Notes under the pieces: generated by a model
Seen by the model: only the letters and a program-made list of their open reading frames with translations
The model's database searches: none
Told to the model about the DNA's origin: nothing
Source: Klebsiella variicola
Lineage (GTDB): Bacteria; Pseudomonadota; Gammaproteobacteria; Enterobacterales; Enterobacteriaceae
Reading direction: 5' to 3'
DNA: 64,000 bases
NCBI RefSeq assembly: GCF_000828055.2
Contig: NZ_CP010523.2
Location: 3,162,001-3,226,000, forward strand
Shown here: piece by piece, positions 15,985 through 25,738 of the stretch
How the letters are laid out: each line of letters opens with the position of its first letter
Numbering within the stretch: the first letter of the stretch is position 1
Position numbers and translations under genes: made by a program

Positions 15985-16188
15985 TCTCCCGATCGCGTTT
16001 TGTCATGATGGCTCTGGTCACTGCGATAAGATAATTCGTAGATGACTGCTCATGTATATACAAGCATTGACAAACCCACACACGCGCTCGATGATGGATT
16101 TGTGAGCCCTGTTGTAAATAATTTGTAAGCATGTTGCGACACGCTTGTAACAAAAACCATCCACCCTCTGAATTCCGCCGAGCAGACC
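15985..16188. promoter_or_regulatory. Divergent control region of the lyase-transporter cassette and hutD
   Basis: This is the only space for promoters of the binding-protein operon (reverse strand) and the HutD gene (forward). It contains three TTGTAA copies at 16112-16117, 16123-16128 and 16145-16150, spaced 11 and 22 bases, so all face the same side of the helix. This looks like a multi-site regulator target. No regulator gene lies next to it, so a host regulator or one encoded elsewhere is implied. Confidence 0.5.
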
Positions 16189-16731
16189 ATGATCTTTTTT
16201 TTTGATATCGCCACCTTACCCATCACGCCGTGGAAGAACGGTGCCGGTGCCACCCGGGAAATTATCGCCGTTCCTTCCACAGACGCCCCCTTTCTCTGGC
16301 GAGCCAGCATCGCCACTCTGCAGGCGGATGGTCCTTTTTCCCCCTTCCCCGGCGTCGATCGGGTGATCACCCTGCTGGCGGGACAACCGCTACGACTGTG
16401 CGGCGAGGACATCGACCATCCGCTGACGCTCTGGCAGCCGTGGGCGTTCCCCGGCGAATGGGCGCTGTCCAGCGTCGGGATCGTTGAGCCAGGGCTGGAC
16501 TTCAATATCATGACCCAGCGCGGACGTGCCTCGGCGAGAGTAAAGGTGATAAACGACCAGCAACGCCCTGCTACTGAGGGAGTCGCTTATGTTCTTCAGG
16601 GCGAGTGGGATCTGGCCGGGCAGCGAAGCGCGGCCGGCAGCGGTCTCTGCTGGCGCGGTGAATCCCCTGGCGAGCTGCAGCCCCTCAGTGCCAACGGGTG
16701 TCTGCTGCTGGCGGAGATCGCGCTCAAATAA
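16189..16731 (+). CDS. HutD/Ves family protein
   Basis: The 180-residue cupin-like protein starts MIFFFDIATLPITPWKNGAG and has the family hallmark W-K-N-G-A-G-A-T-R-E-I. Further family segments are FLWRASIATLQADGPFSPFPGVDRVITLLAG, the D-F-N-I-M motif and a C-terminal beta strand set. HutD is found with histidine-utilisation genes in many bacteria, and Ves of E. coli is cold-inducible. The molecular role is not settled; a governor of histidine or urocanate flux has been proposed for HutD. Its divergent place beside a lyase and a HisJ-type importer supports a link to histidine-like compounds. No strong ribosome-binding site is visible. Confidence 0.85.
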   Translation: MIFFFDIATLPITPWKNGAGATREIIAVPSTDAPFLWRASIATLQADGPFSPFPGVDRVITLLAGQPLRLCGEDIDHPLTLWQPWAFPGEWALSSVGIVEPGLDFNIMTQRGRASARVKVINDQQRPATEGVAYVLQGEWDLAGQRSAAGSGLCWRGESPGELQPLSANGCLLLAEIALK

Positions 16732-16804
16732 TCATCAGAAGAGAGAGTATACTGGAGCTATCGCGATACGCTTTTGCTCCGCACGCCGCGGGCGCGGCTG
16801 AAAA

Positions 16805-16930
16805 ATATCGTGACACAAGGGGTCGTCAGTGGGATATAATTCCCGGCTAAATTTGAGTTATTTTGAAATAACAATGTTAACGTTATGATTGTTAAAGTAA
16901 AAATAAGCAATAACGATAAGGATTAAAGCT
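16805..16930 (+). promoter_or_regulatory. fabI: Probable fabI promoter region
   Basis: A consensus TATAAT lies at 16835-16840, about 90 bases before fabI, with GTGACA upstream at 16810-16815 but with long spacing (19 bases). AAGGAT at 16918-16923 precedes the ATG and is a good ribosome-binding site. The exact -35 is uncertain. Confidence 0.45.
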
Positions 16931-17719
16931 ATGGGTTTTCTTTCCGGTAAGCGCATTTTGATCACTGGCGTCGCCAGCAAACTGTCCATCGCCTACGGTA
17001 TTGCGCAAGCAATGCACCGCGAAGGCGCGGAACTGGCATTCACCTATCAGAATGAAAAACTGAAAGGTCGCGTAGAAGAATTTGCTGCCGCGCTGGGTTC
17101 TGACATTGTGCTGCCGTGCGACGTTGCTGAAGATGAGAGCATCACCGCGCTGTTCACCGAGCTGGAAAAAGTCTGGCCGAAATTCGATGGTTTCGTCCAC
17201 TCTATCGGTTTTGCCCCGGCTGACCAGTTAGACGGCGACTACGTTGACGTTGTCACCCGCGACGGCTTTAAAATCGCGCACGACATCAGCGCCTACAGCT
17301 TCGTGGCGATGGCCAAAGCCTGCCGCAGCATGCTGAACCCGGGCTCTGCTCTGCTGACGCTCTCCTACCTGGGCGCAGAGCGCGCGATCCCGAACTACAA
17401 CGTAATGGGTCTGGCCAAAGCCTCTCTGGAAGCTAACGTCCGCTATATGGCTAACGCCATGGGTCCGGAAGGCGTTCGCGTCAACGCCATCTCTGCCGGT
17501 CCGATCCGTACGCTGGCTGCTTCTGGCATTAAAGATTTCCGTAAAATGCTGGCGCACTGCGAAGCGGTCACCCCGATCCGTCGCACCGTCACCATTGAAG
17601 ATGTGGGCAACAGCGCAGCCTTCCTGTGCTCTAACCTGTCCGCGGGTATCTCCGGTGAAGTCGTTCACGTTGACGGCGGGTTCAATATCGCCGCCATGAA
17701 CGAGCTGGAACTGAAGTAA
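16931..17719 (+). CDS. fabI: Enoyl-ACP reductase FabI (NADH)
   Basis: The 262-residue enzyme makes the last reduction of each fatty-acid elongation cycle. It has the atypical SDR nucleotide motif G-V-A-S-x-x-S-I-A near residues 13-21. The catalytic pair Tyr156/Lys163 is in [15 protein letters not shown]. It matches E. coli FabI at length 262. Gly93 (HSIGFAP), the residue changed in known triclosan-resistant alleles, is unchanged. Monocistronic, with a strong hairpin after it. Confidence 0.98.
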   Translation: MGFLSGKRILITGVASKLSIAYGIAQAMHREGAELAFTYQNEKLKGRVEEFAAALGSDIVLPCDVAEDESITALFTELEKVWPKFDGFVHSIGFAPADQLDGDYVDVVTRDGFKIAHDISAYSFVAMAKACRSMLNPGSALLTLSYLGAERAIPNYNVMGLAKASLEANVRYMANAMGPEGVRVNAISAGPIRTLAASGIKDFRKMLAHCEAVTPIRRTVTIEDVGNSAAFLCSNLSAGISGEVVHVDGGFNIAAMNELELK

Positions 17720-17726
17720 GTTCTTT

Positions 17727-17757
17727 CCCTCCTCACCCCGGTGAGGAGGGTTCTTCC
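17727..17757 (+). terminator. fabI terminator
   Basis: CCCTCCTCAC at 17727-17736 pairs perfectly with GTGAGGAGGG at 17741-17750 around a four-base loop. A T/C-rich tail follows. Confidence 0.8.
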
Positions 17758-17909
17758 TTCCCCCCATCCCTTACGCTCCCCCTGTTATTCCAATCGGCTA
17801 TTTGTTAGCACGTATCAATATTTTCTCCTGCTTCCGGGTTACGCCAGGATAGTTCTGCATAAACGATCCGCGGAACGGCGGTTCGCCACATACCGAACAA
17901 GGAAAGCCC

Positions 17910-19067
17910 ATGGAGCCACGCCGCGTGAATGGCAAAAACCACTGGTATCACGAAACCCAGTCAACAATCTGCCCGGTGGATGTTCTACCGCTTGTCCCTG
18001 AAGCCGCCCATGTTGAAGACCGCTTTTTGCTGGACCTGACGCTGCCGGAAGCCTGGCTACACATCCACGCAGGCTGGCTGCACCCCGCTCGCCAGCTGGC
18101 AGAGCGGTTGTTTCCCGACCAGGTGGCGGTGAGTCGCCTGCAGACCTTTACCGCCTACGATCGCCTGAGCACCGCGCTGACTGTCGCCCAGGTTTATGGT
18201 GTCCAGCGGTTGTGTAACCACTATGCCGCCCGCCTGGCTCCCCTCCCTGGCCCTGACTCTTCGCGCGAGAGCAACCGTCGCCTGGCGCAGATCACTCAGT
18301 ATGCTCGTCAGCTCGCCAGTTCGCCCTCCGTCATTAACGCCCTCTCGCGCAGCCAGCTGGACGAAGTGGGTTTAACCAGCCGGGATATTATCCTGATCAA
18401 CCAGATTATCGGTTTCGTGGGCTTCCAGGCCCGGGCGATTGCCGTCCTGCAGGCGGCGCTGGGCTATCCGGTGCGCTGGATCCCCGGCATGCCTCAGCAA
18501 GAGGAGGCCCCTGCCGAACTGTTCACCGCGCCACCAGGAGAGTGGCAGAGCGACCTTGAGGATCCCGATCTGCAGTATGCCGATGATGAGCGCCAGCGGC
18601 GCATCGCCGGCTGGCAGTCGCTGCCCGGTCTGGGTGAGCTGGCCCCACTGCTGGCCTGCGACCCACCGTTGTTCACGCCTCTGGAGACCTTGATCCGCCA
18701 GCTCAGCACGGATGATACCTTTGGCCCGCAGGTCGCCTTACTCGCGGCGCGCACCAATGGCAGCCCCACCTGTTTTGACGCCTGGCTCCCCCACTGGCAG
18801 GGTGAAGAGGAGTTCGCCAGTCATCTGCGGGAGGGCGACCAGGCCCTCCATCACTGGCTCCAGCAGCATCCTCAGTCCCGGTCTCTCGTGACCGCGGTGC
18901 AGCTGTTAACCCGCTCGCCGGACCGGTTTAGCGCCGCCCAGTTAACGCCCCTCGCGGAATATGGACTCTCTGCGGAACAAGCGATCGATCTGTTGACCTG
19001 GAGCGGGCTGTGCGGATGGATGAATCGTCTGAAAATCGCCCTCGGCAATGTGCGTCAGCAGACGTAA
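17910..19067 (+). CDS. yciW: YciW, carboxymuconolactone-decarboxylase/peroxidase-like protein
   Basis: The 385-residue protein lies between fabI and rnb as in E. coli. It contains an AhpD/CMD-type helical region (residues about 125-180: INALSRSQLDEVGLTSRDII, QIIGFVGFQARAIAVLQAAL) and a second related half near the C-terminus. E. coli YciW is CysB-regulated and connected with cysteine metabolism; its reaction is not firmly known. The Cys pair of active AhpD enzymes is not seen in the first CMD-like segment. The start at ATG 17910 gives a slightly shorter protein than E. coli (about 400). Confidence 0.85.
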   Translation: MEPRRVNGKNHWYHETQSTICPVDVLPLVPEAAHVEDRFLLDLTLPEAWLHIHAGWLHPARQLAERLFPDQVAVSRLQTFTAYDRLSTALTVAQVYGVQRLCNHYAARLAPLPGPDSSRESNRRLAQITQYARQLASSPSVINALSRSQLDEVGLTSRDIILINQIIGFVGFQARAIAVLQAALGYPVRWIPGMPQQEEAPAELFTAPPGEWQSDLEDPDLQYADDERQRRIAGWQSLPGLGELAPLLACDPPLFTPLETLIRQLSTDDTFGPQVALLAARTNGSPTCFDAWLPHWQGEEEFASHLREGDQALHHWLQQHPQSRSLVTAVQLLTRSPDRFSAAQLTPLAEYGLSAEQAIDLLTWSGLCGWMNRLKIALGNVRQQT

Positions 19068-19148
19068 ATTGCTGAAACAGCGCTTGCTGCGGCAGGCATA
19101 TTCGCGTAAAAATGTCAGCCGCTCTTTTAGCCACGAAAATACCTAATT

Positions 19149-21083
19149 ATGTTTCAGGATAACCCGCTGCTAGCGCAGCTTAAACAGCAACTGCATTCCC
19201 AGACGCCGCGCGCGGAAGGGGTCGTTAAGGGCACGGAAAAGGGCTTTGGCTTCCTCGAAGTGGACGCTCAGAAGAGCTACTTCATTCCGCCGCCGCAGAT
19301 GAAAAAAGTGATGCATGGCGACCGTATCGTCGCGGTGATCCATTCTGAAAAAGATCGCGAAAGCGCCGAACCAGAAACCCTGGTTGAGCCGTTCCTGACC
19401 CGTTTCGTCGGTAAAGTCCAGAAGAAAGACGATCGCCTCGCTATCGTTCCTGACCATCCGCTGCTGAAAGATGCCATTCCCTGCCGCGCCGCCCGTGGCG
19501 TTGAGCATGATTTCAAACAGGGTGACTGGGCCGTCGCCGAGATGCGCCGTCATCCGTTAAAAGGCGACCGCGGGTTTTACGCGGAGCTGACCCAGTTCAT
19601 CACCTTCAGCGACGATCACTTCGTCCCCTGGTGGGTAACCCTGGCGCGCCATAACCTCGAAAAAGAAGCGCCGGACGGCGTGGCCACGGAAATGCTCGAT
19701 GAAGGGCTGACGCGCCGCGATTTAACCGCTCTCGACTTCGTCACTATCGACAGCGCCAGCACCGAAGATATGGACGATGCGTTGTACGTCGAATCCACTG
19801 CTGATGGCAAACTGCTGCTGACGGTCGCCATTGCTGACCCGACCGCCTGGATTGCCGAAGGTAGCAAGCTGGATAAGGCCGCAAAAGTGCGCGCCTTTAC
19901 CAACTATCTGCCGGGCTTCAATATTCCAATGCTGCCGCGCGAGCTGTCAGACGACCTGTGCTCCCTGCGCGCTAACGAAGTGCGCCCGGTGCTGGCCTGC
20001 CAGATGACTCTGGCGGCCGATGGCACCATCGAAGACAACATCGAGTTCTTTGCCGCCACCATCGAGTCGAAAGCCAAGCTGGCCTATGACGATGTCTCTG
20101 ACTGGCTGGAAGGCCGCGGCAGCTGGCAGCCGGGCAGCGACGCGATCGCGCAGCAAATTACACTGTTGAAGGACGTGTGCCAGCGTCGTAGCGAATGGCG
20201 TCAGACCCATGCGCTGGTGTTCAAAGACCGTCCGGACTACCGTTTCGTTCTTGGCGAAAAAGGCGAAGTGCTGGATATCGTCGCGGAACCACGTCGCATT
20301 GCCAACCGTATTGTCGAAGAGTCGATGATCGCCGCCAACATCTGTGCCGCCCGCGTTCTGCGCGACAAGCTCGGCTTCGGCGTTTATAACGTCCATACCG
20401 GCTTCGACCCGGCGAATACCGAACAGCTGGCGGCGCTGCTGAAAACCCACGACGTGCACGTCGACCCGACGGAGGTGCTGACGCTGGAAGGGTTCTGCAA
20501 GCTACGCCGGGAACTGGACGCCCAGCCGACCGGATTCCTCGACAGCCGCATCCGCCGCTTCCAGTCGTTTGCGGAAATCAGCACCGAGCCGGGCCCGCAC
20601 TTTGGCCTCGGCCTTGAGGCCTATGCCACCTGGACCTCGCCGATCCGTAAATATGGCGACATGATCAACCACCGTCTGCTGAAGGCCATCATCAAAGGCG
20701 AGACCATTGCGCGCCCGCAGGATGATGCCACCGTACAGATGGCGGAGCGCCGTCGTCTTAACCGGATGGCAGAGCGCGACGTCGCCGACTGGCTGTATGC
20801 CCGTTTCCTCAACGATAAAGCCGGGACCGATACCCGTTTTGCGGCGGAGATCATCGACATCAGCCGCGGCGGGATGCGCGTGCGCCTGGTGGACAATGGC
20901 GCGGTCGCCTTTATTCCGGCCCCCTTCCTCCACGCCGTTCGCGACGAACTGGTGTGCAGCCAGGAGAACGGCACCGTGCAGATCAAGGGCGAGGTGGTCT
21001 ACAAAGTGACTGACGTTATCGATGTCACCATCGCCGAAGTCCGCATGGAAACCCGCAGCATTATTGCGCGTCCGGCAGTCTGA
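19149..21083 (+). CDS. rnb: Ribonuclease II
   Basis: This 644-residue 3'-5' exoribonuclease degrades single-stranded mRNA. Two N-terminal cold-shock domains (1-180) are followed by the RNB catalytic domain with the metal-binding Asp cluster ([17 protein letters not shown] near residues 200-216) and [23 protein letters not shown]-terminal S1 domain covers about 560-644. Length equals that of E. coli RNase II. It is monocistronic with its own terminator. Confidence 0.97.
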   Translation: MFQDNPLLAQLKQQLHSQTPRAEGVVKGTEKGFGFLEVDAQKSYFIPPPQMKKVMHGDRIVAVIHSEKDRESAEPETLVEPFLTRFVGKVQKKDDRLAIVPDHPLLKDAIPCRAARGVEHDFKQGDWAVAEMRRHPLKGDRGFYAELTQFITFSDDHFVPWWVTLARHNLEKEAPDGVATEMLDEGLTRRDLTALDFVTIDSASTEDMDDALYVESTADGKLLLTVAIADPTAWIAEGSKLDKAAKVRAFTNYLPGFNIPMLPRELSDDLCSLRANEVRPVLACQMTLAADGTIEDNIEFFAATIESKAKLAYDDVSDWLEGRGSWQPGSDAIAQQITLLKDVCQRRSEWRQTHALVFKDRPDYRFVLGEKGEVLDIVAEPRRIANRIVEESMIAANICAARVLRDKLGFGVYNVHTGFDPANTEQLAALLKTHDVHVDPTEVLTLEGFCKLRRELDAQPTGFLDSRIRRFQSFAEISTEPGPHFGLGLEAYATWTSPIRKYGDMINHRLLKAIIKGETIARPQDDATVQMAERRRLNRMAERDVADWLYARFLNDKAGTDTRFAAEIIDISRGGMRVRLVDNGAVAFIPAPFLHAVRDELVCSQENGTVQIKGEVVYKVTDVIDVTIAEVRMETRSIIARPAV

Positions 21084-21094
21084 CGCCTCTTCAC

Positions 21095-21128
21095 AGCGGT
21101 TCCTCCGGGAACCGCTGCTTCTTTCCTC
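21095..21128 (+). terminator. rnb terminator
   Basis: AGCGGTTCC at 21095-21103 pairs with GGAACCGCT at 21108-21116, followed by GCTTCTTTCC. Confidence 0.75.
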
Positions 21129-21241
21129 TCCATCCTGCTATTTCCGTCGCACCGATTAAGGTTGTGCGTTTTTTTCGCTTCTCTTTTTCATCCATTTTTA
21201 GCATCATTGATTTCATTCGTTTTTGTTACCAGGATAATGCC

Positions 21242-21421
21242 ATGTCAGATGTGAATGCCCACCTGCTCGCCCAACGTATCGATACCGTGCTGGATATTCT
21301 GGTTGCCGGTGATTACCACTCTGCGATCCATAATCTGGAAATCCTCAAAGCGGAGCTGCTGGCACTGGCGGCGGACGATGCTGAGCAAAAAAACCAGCCC
21401 AAGGCTCCCTGGGAAATCTGA
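21242..21421 (+). CDS. yciZ: YciZ, DUF2594 family small protein
   Basis: The 59-residue protein begins [20 protein letters not shown] and ends APKAPWEI-like (PKAPWEI), as in E. coli YciZ between rnb and yciT. It is helical and acidic. The start at 21242 has AGGAT upstream and matches the family; longer in-frame starts at 21164 would add an unrelated Phe/Ser-rich piece. Function unknown. Confidence 0.85.
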   Translation: MSDVNAHLLAQRIDTVLDILVAGDYHSAIHNLEILKAELLALAADDAEQKNQPKAPWEI

Positions 21422-21492
21422 TTATCGCCCATGCCGCAACCGGTGACTCATACCGGTTGCTCGCCATATAGCCCCCTAACAGTGATGTTGCT

Positions 21493-22242
21493 ATGAACGC
21501 CCGACAACAAAGTATTTTGCAAGTGGTCATTGATAAAGGCCGGATGAGCGTCGCCGATCTGGCGAAGATGACCGGTGTCTCAGAGGTCACCATTCGCCAG
21601 GATCTGAATCTGCTGGAAAAGCAGAGCTATTTGCGCCGCACCCATGGCTATGCAGTCCCACTGGACAGTGAAGATGTTGAAACCCGCATGATGACCCATT
21701 TCGCCATTAAACGTGAACTGGCCAGCCGGGCGGCGGCGCTGGTGAGCGCCGGCGAAACGGTATTCATCGAAAACGGCAGCAGCAACGCCCTGCTGGCGCG
21801 CACCCTCGCCGAACGCGGCGATATCACCATCATAACCGTCAGCAGCTATATCGCCCATCTGCTGAAAGAGACGCCGGGAGAGGTGATCCTGCTGGGCGGG
21901 ATTTACCAGAAACGCAGTGAAAGCATGGTGGGCCCGCTGACCCGCCAGTTCATCCAGCAGGTGCATTTCAGCAAAGCCTTCATCGGGATCGATGGCTGGC
22001 AGGCAGAAACCGGCTTTACCGGTCGCGATATGATGCGTGCGGATGTGGTTAACGCCGTGCTGGAAAAGCACTGTGAAGCGATTATTCTCAGCGACAGCTC
22101 GAAATTCAGCGCGGTTCATCCCTATCCCCTCGGTCCCGCCGGGCGCTTTAACCGCGTTATTACCGACGATCGCCTGCCGGCCGCCTGCCGCGACCAGTTA
22201 CTGCACAGCGGCCTGACCGTCGATATCGTGCCATACGTCTGA
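21493..22242 (+). CDS. yciT: YciT, DeoR family transcriptional regulator
   Basis: The 249-residue protein has an N-terminal DeoR helix-turn-helix (residues 1-57: [36 protein letters not shown]) and a C-terminal sugar-phosphate sensor domain. The sensor domain carries [15 protein letters not shown] and the conserved SDSSKF. It lies in the E. coli position next to yciZ and osmB. The effector is not known. Confidence 0.92.
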   Translation: MNARQQSILQVVIDKGRMSVADLAKMTGVSEVTIRQDLNLLEKQSYLRRTHGYAVPLDSEDVETRMMTHFAIKRELASRAAALVSAGETVFIENGSSNALLARTLAERGDITIITVSSYIAHLLKETPGEVILLGGIYQKRSESMVGPLTRQFIQQVHFSKAFIGIDGWQAETGFTGRDMMRADVVNAVLEKHCEAIILSDSSKFSAVHPYPLGPAGRFNRVITDDRLPAACRDQLLHSGLTVDIVPYV

Positions 22243-22295
22243 TCTTTACCCGCCCCGAGCCATGCCAATGCGCCATTCGGGGCGATATTACGCTC

Positions 22296-22309
22296 TGAGA
22301 GTATTCCGA
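22296..22309 (+). promoter_or_regulatory. Candidate RcsB box upstream of osmB
   Basis: TGAGAGTATTCCGA matches the RcsAB/RcsB consensus TAAGAATATTCCTA at 11 of 14 positions. It lies about 200 bases before osmB. In E. coli osmB is induced by RcsB and RpoS, so the site is expected here. Confidence 0.6.
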
Positions 22310-22511
22310 GCCGCTAATTAAGATTTTTTACCTGACGATACATTTAAAAAAAAGTAAAATTATTATTAGCGATATAACAGGAAGTGACTATCACCTGCGT
22401 GATTTTCGTGACACCTGCGCACCCTAACTTCATGGAATTGCCCTAAAGCTGCTATTTCAGGCTATGCTTAAAGGAGCGTAGTATCCATGAATAGATTATT
22501 CAGGAGAAAAA

Positions 22512-22733
22512 ATGATGACTTCAACGAGCAAAAAAATGGCTGCCGTCGTTCTGGCTGTCACTGTAGCAATGTCTCTGAGCGCTTGTTCTAACATGTCTAA
22601 ACGCGACCGTAACACCGCTATCGGTGCTGGCGCCGGCGCCATCGGTGGTGCGGTGTTAACTGACGGTAGCGCACTCGGAACCCTGGGTGGCGCGGCGGTC
22701 GGTGGTATTATTGGTCACCAGGTTGGCAAATAA
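22512..22733 (+). CDS. osmB: OsmB, osmotically inducible lipoprotein
   Basis: A small outer-membrane lipoprotein of 72-73 residues. It has a lipobox LSAC with the modified Cys near residue 25, and a Gly-zipper region of glycine-zipper type (AIGAGAGAIGGAVL, LGGAAVGGIIGHQVGK). Two adjacent ATG codons (22512 and 22515) can both use AGGAG at 22502-22506; the second gives the 72-residue length of E. coli OsmB. An RcsB-like box is upstream and a strong terminator downstream. Confidence 0.93.
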   Translation: MMTSTSKKMAAVVLAVTVAMSLSACSNMSKRDRNTAIGAGAGAIGGAVLTDGSALGTLGGAAVGGIIGHQVGK

Positions 22734-22797
22734 TATAATTACCTGACGAAATAAAAGAATAATTCACACGAATTGACTTACGCACGTTAAATCATTC

Positions 22798-22832
22798 AAG
22801 GCCGCGGCATTCACCGCGGCCTTGTTATTTCA
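22798..22832 (+). terminator. osmB terminator (bidirectional with yciH)
   Basis: AAGGCCGCGG at 22798-22807 and CCGCGGCCTT at 22814-22823 form a ten-pair stem, with a T-rich tail on the forward strand. It lies between the convergent osmB and yciH genes. Confidence 0.8.
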
Positions 22833-22862
22833 GCATTACTTTAATTATTGCCGAAATAGCAC

Positions 22863-23189
22863 TCAGCCACCGGCTAACTTAACCTTCATTCCTTTCGCCT
22901 CGAGCAGCGATTTGAGCAAATCCCGTTTGTCACCCTGGATCTCGATCACGCCATCTTTCACCGCACCGCCGCAGCCACATTTCTTTTTCAGCTCTGCAGC
23001 CAGGGCGTTCAGCGCGGCATCGTCAGCATCGATGCCGCTAATCAGGCACACGCCTTTGCCCTTGCGACCGCTGGTCTGGCGCTGAATACGAACAATACCA
23101 TCGCCTTTAGGCCGCACCGGCGCCGGTTTCGCTTCGTCGATACGCCCGGTTTCCGTGGAGTAGACCAGGCGGCTATTGGAATCGCTCAT
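22863..23189 (-). CDS. yciH: YciH, SUI1/eIF1-like protein
   Basis: The 108-residue protein carries the SUI1 domain at about 30-105, with KGDGIVRIQRQTSGRKGKGV and the K-K-C-G-C-G-G-A-V-K-D core of eIF1 homologues. E. coli YciH affects initiation fidelity in vitro and ribosome activity under stress. It overlaps the pyrF stop (TAATG-type junction at 23189), so the two are translated together. Confidence 0.93.
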   Translation of the reverse strand: MSDSNSRLVYSTETGRIDEAKPAPVRPKGDGIVRIQRQTSGRKGKGVCLISGIDADDAALNALAAELKKKCGCGGAVKDGVIEIQGDKRDLLKSLLEAKGMKVKLAGG

Positions 23190-23926
23190 TATGCCTCCTT
23201 TGACAACGAGACGTTGATTGCCCGCAGCGTTGCGGCAGGATCGGCCGACTGAGTGACCGGGCGACCAATAACCATATAATCCACCCCCGCCGCCTGGGCC
23301 TGCTCGGGGGTCATAATCCGCCGCTGATCCCCAGCCTCGCTCCCCTGCGGACGGATCCCCGGGGTCACCAGCTTAAACGCCTGCCCCAGCTCCTGTTTGA
23401 AGCGCACCGCCTCCTGAGCTGAGCACACGACCCCGTCAAGACCACAGCGTTGGGTCAGCGCTGCCAGCTTCGCCGCGTAATCAGCCGGGGATAAGGTAAT
23501 GCCCAGATCCTGCAGGTCGCTGGCCTCCATGCTGGTGAGTACGGTGACAGCGATCAGCAGCGGAGCCTCTTTACCAAACGGCAGCAGCGCTTCACGCGCG
23601 GCGGTCATCATCCGCGCGCCGCCGGAGGCATGGACATTCACCATCCATACGCCGAGTTCGGCCGCCGCCGCCACCGCGCGGGCCGTGGTATTGGGGATAT
23701 CGTGAAACTTAAGGTCAAGGAACACCTCAAACCCGCGCTGGTGCAGATCGCGAACAAACTGCGGGCCCAACAGGGTGAACATCTCTTTGCCCACCTTCAG
23801 GCGGCAGTCTCGCGGGTCGATGCGGTCGACAAATGCCAGCGCTTTATCGCGATTATCATAGTCGAGCGCAACCACAACGGGAGAGGATGTGACAGCGCGG
23901 GAAGATGTGATAGCTGTAGACGTCAT
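23189..23926 (-). CDS. pyrF: Orotidine 5'-phosphate decarboxylase
   Basis: The 245-residue enzyme makes UMP from OMP. The active-site motif [10 protein letters not shown] holds the catalytic Lys-Asp pair, LDYDNRD lies near the N-terminus, and [15 protein letters not shown] is the phosphate-binding loop. Length matches E. coli PyrF. It is upstream of and coupled to yciH. Genes lapB and lapA lie upstream on the same strand. Confidence 0.97.
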   Translation of the reverse strand: MTSTAITSSRAVTSSPVVVALDYDNRDKALAFVDRIDPRDCRLKVGKEMFTLLGPQFVRDLHQRGFEVFLDLKFHDIPNTTARAVAAAAELGVWMVNVHASGGARMMTAAREALLPFGKEAPLLIAVTVLTSMEASDLQDLGITLSPADYAAKLAALTQRCGLDGVVCSAQEAVRFKQELGQAFKLVTPGIRPQGSEAGDQRRIMTPEQAQAAGVDYMVIGRPVTQSADPAATLRAINVSLSKEA

Positions 23927-24117
23927 GACCAGACCTTAGTGTTGATGGGCGCCAGGGCGGCGCAAAAAAGGTAAACGGGCAGCATTCTACCTGTGATGCT
24001 AACAAAATAACAGACTGCTGTAGTAGCGCTGGCCGGACGATGGCGCTGCCGGGGCCGCGTCTGGAGAGGAGAAAAACGATGAGTATGTTGTAACTAATGG
24101 AGGGATTTTTTTTGACT

Positions 24118-25287
24118 TTATTGGCCGTCGAGACCGCGAATGGGTTTGATGGTGGCCCACGAGCGGCAGGATGGGCAGTGCCAGTAGAGCGTATGAGCAG
24201 TAAAGCCGCATTTCTGGCAGCGATAGCGCGGTTTGCTGCGCACCTGCTCGCCGACCATGTTTCTTAGCACCCCGAGGCTTTCTTTCGCGCGCCCTTCTTC
24301 CGCTTCGTTGAGATGGTAGTCCATCAGCTTATGGAAGACGCGCATGGTCGGGTGACGTTCCAGCTGCCGGGTAACGTAGTTTTGCGCGGCTTCGACCCCT
24401 TCCCGTTGCTCGAGGATCTGCGCCAGCATCAGTTCAGCGGTGGCCCCGGTGTTCTCATCCACACAACGGCGCAGGAAAACCTCCCACTCTTCGGCTTTAC
24501 CCAGTTGCTGGTAGCAGGTCTGCAGCATCTCCAGCGTCTCACCGACCAGCTCTTTATCCTGATCAATAACCCGCTCAAGGCTCTCTACCGCTTTGGCGTA
24601 ATCACCCTTTTCCATCCATACCCGGCCCATCATTATTGAGACCCGGGCGCTGTTGCGGTCTGCTGCGGCGCCTTTCTTCAGCAGCGCCATCGCTTTATCC
24701 AGATCGTTGGCCGCCATCTGCTGCAGGGCCAGCTCACACCAGAAATTGGCGATTTCGCCACGATGTTTCTCTTTACCCAGCTTCACCAGCCGTTCAGCGA
24801 CTTCGATCGCTGACTGCCAGTCGCTGGTCGCCTGGTAGATCTGCAGCAGCTGCTGCAGAGCGCTCAGGCGGAAATCGGTCTCATCCACCAGCTGTTTGAA
24901 CATATCTTCCGCACGATCGTACAACCCGGCGGCCATATAGTCGCGCCCCAGCTGCTGGACGGCCAGCAGGCGCTGATCGTAGGTTAACGATGCGCTTTCC
25001 ATCAGGCTCTGATGAATACGGATCGCGCGGTCAACCTCGCCGCGCGAGCGGAACAGGTTACCGAGCGTCAGGTGGGCCTCAACGGTGCCGGTATCCTCTT
25101 TCAACATATCAAGGAACAGATCGACGGCTTTATCCTGCTGGTTGCTGAGCAGGAAGTTAACCCCCGCCACGTAATCCCGTGACAGGCGGTTCGCATCGTC
25201 CTGTTTGGACTGTTGTGCACTTCTGCGCCCCATGTACCAGCCGTAGGCGGCGGCAACGGGTAAAAGCAGAAACAACAACTCCAGCAT
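24118..25287 (-). CDS. lapB: LapB (YciM), LPS assembly regulator
   Basis: This 389-residue protein is anchored by an N-terminal helix (LELLFLLLPVAAAYGWYMG). Nine or so TPR repeats follow (about 35-330), then a C-terminal rubredoxin-like metal site (CQKCGFTAHTLYWHCPSC). In E. coli LapB directs FtsH degradation of LpxC and so limits lipid A synthesis. All four Cys are present. It follows lapA by six bases. Confidence 0.96.
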   Translation of the reverse strand: MLELLFLLLPVAAAYGWYMGRRSAQQSKQDDANRLSRDYVAGVNFLLSNQQDKAVDLFLDMLKEDTGTVEAHLTLGNLFRSRGEVDRAIRIHQSLMESASLTYDQRLLAVQQLGRDYMAAGLYDRAEDMFKQLVDETDFRLSALQQLLQIYQATSDWQSAIEVAERLVKLGKEKHRGEIANFWCELALQQMAANDLDKAMALLKKGAAADRNSARVSIMMGRVWMEKGDYAKAVESLERVIDQDKELVGETLEMLQTCYQQLGKAEEWEVFLRRCVDENTGATAELMLAQILEQREGVEAAQNYVTRQLERHPTMRVFHKLMDYHLNEAEEGRAKESLGVLRNMVGEQVRSKPRYRCQKCGFTAHTLYWHCPSCRSWATIKPIRGLDGQ

Positions 25288-25293
25288 AAGAGG

Positions 25294-25602
25294 TTATTCC
25301 TTCACGGCAGGCACGCCTGCGTCGACAGCGACCGGGCTGACGGGGGCAATCTGGTGCTCAAGGCGCTTAATTTTCCGCTCCGCGCGCACCAGCGAGACAC
25401 GCACCCGCAGCCAGAACAAGCCGCAGATCAGCCAGCCAATGGCAAAGCCTGCGGCGAACAGCACCGCCAGCAGTGTCGAAATGCGGAATTCACCCTGCGC
25501 GAGTAAATAGTTGAACGTGACCTGTTGGTCATTCTGCGCCCCCAGCGTCACTGAAATGACGAAGATTGCTAGCACCAGTAAGAAAATGAGTAAATATTTC
25601 AC
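25294..25602 (-). CDS. lapA: LapA (YciS), inner-membrane protein
   Basis: A 102-residue protein with two transmembrane helices (about 2-20 and 40-65) and a basic cytoplasmic tail (VRAERKIKRLEHQ). It is cotranscribed with lapB, as in E. coli, and belongs to the LapA domain family involved in LPS assembly. In E. coli this pair has heat-shock regulation; the promoter was not resolved here. Confidence 0.93.
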   Translation of the reverse strand: MKYLLIFLLVLAIFVISVTLGAQNDQQVTFNYLLAQGEFRISTLLAVLFAAGFAIGWLICGLFWLRVRVSLVRAERKIKRLEHQIAPVSPVAVDAGVPAVKE

Positions 25603-25738
25603 ATGACTTCCCGTTATGTGGGTTGCGCGAAAAAAAGCCCGCTTTCAGCCCTATAAAGTATCATTTTCGCCGCAGCGGTGGAATGAAAAAGCATGGCAAC
25701 TGTACAGGATATGCGGTCGGATGCCGCTAAAATCAACA

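Noticed and set aside
17289-17310. Possible triclosan-resistance change in fabI
   Set aside because: The Gly93 region reads HSIGFAP as in wild-type E. coli, and no known resistance substitution was seen.
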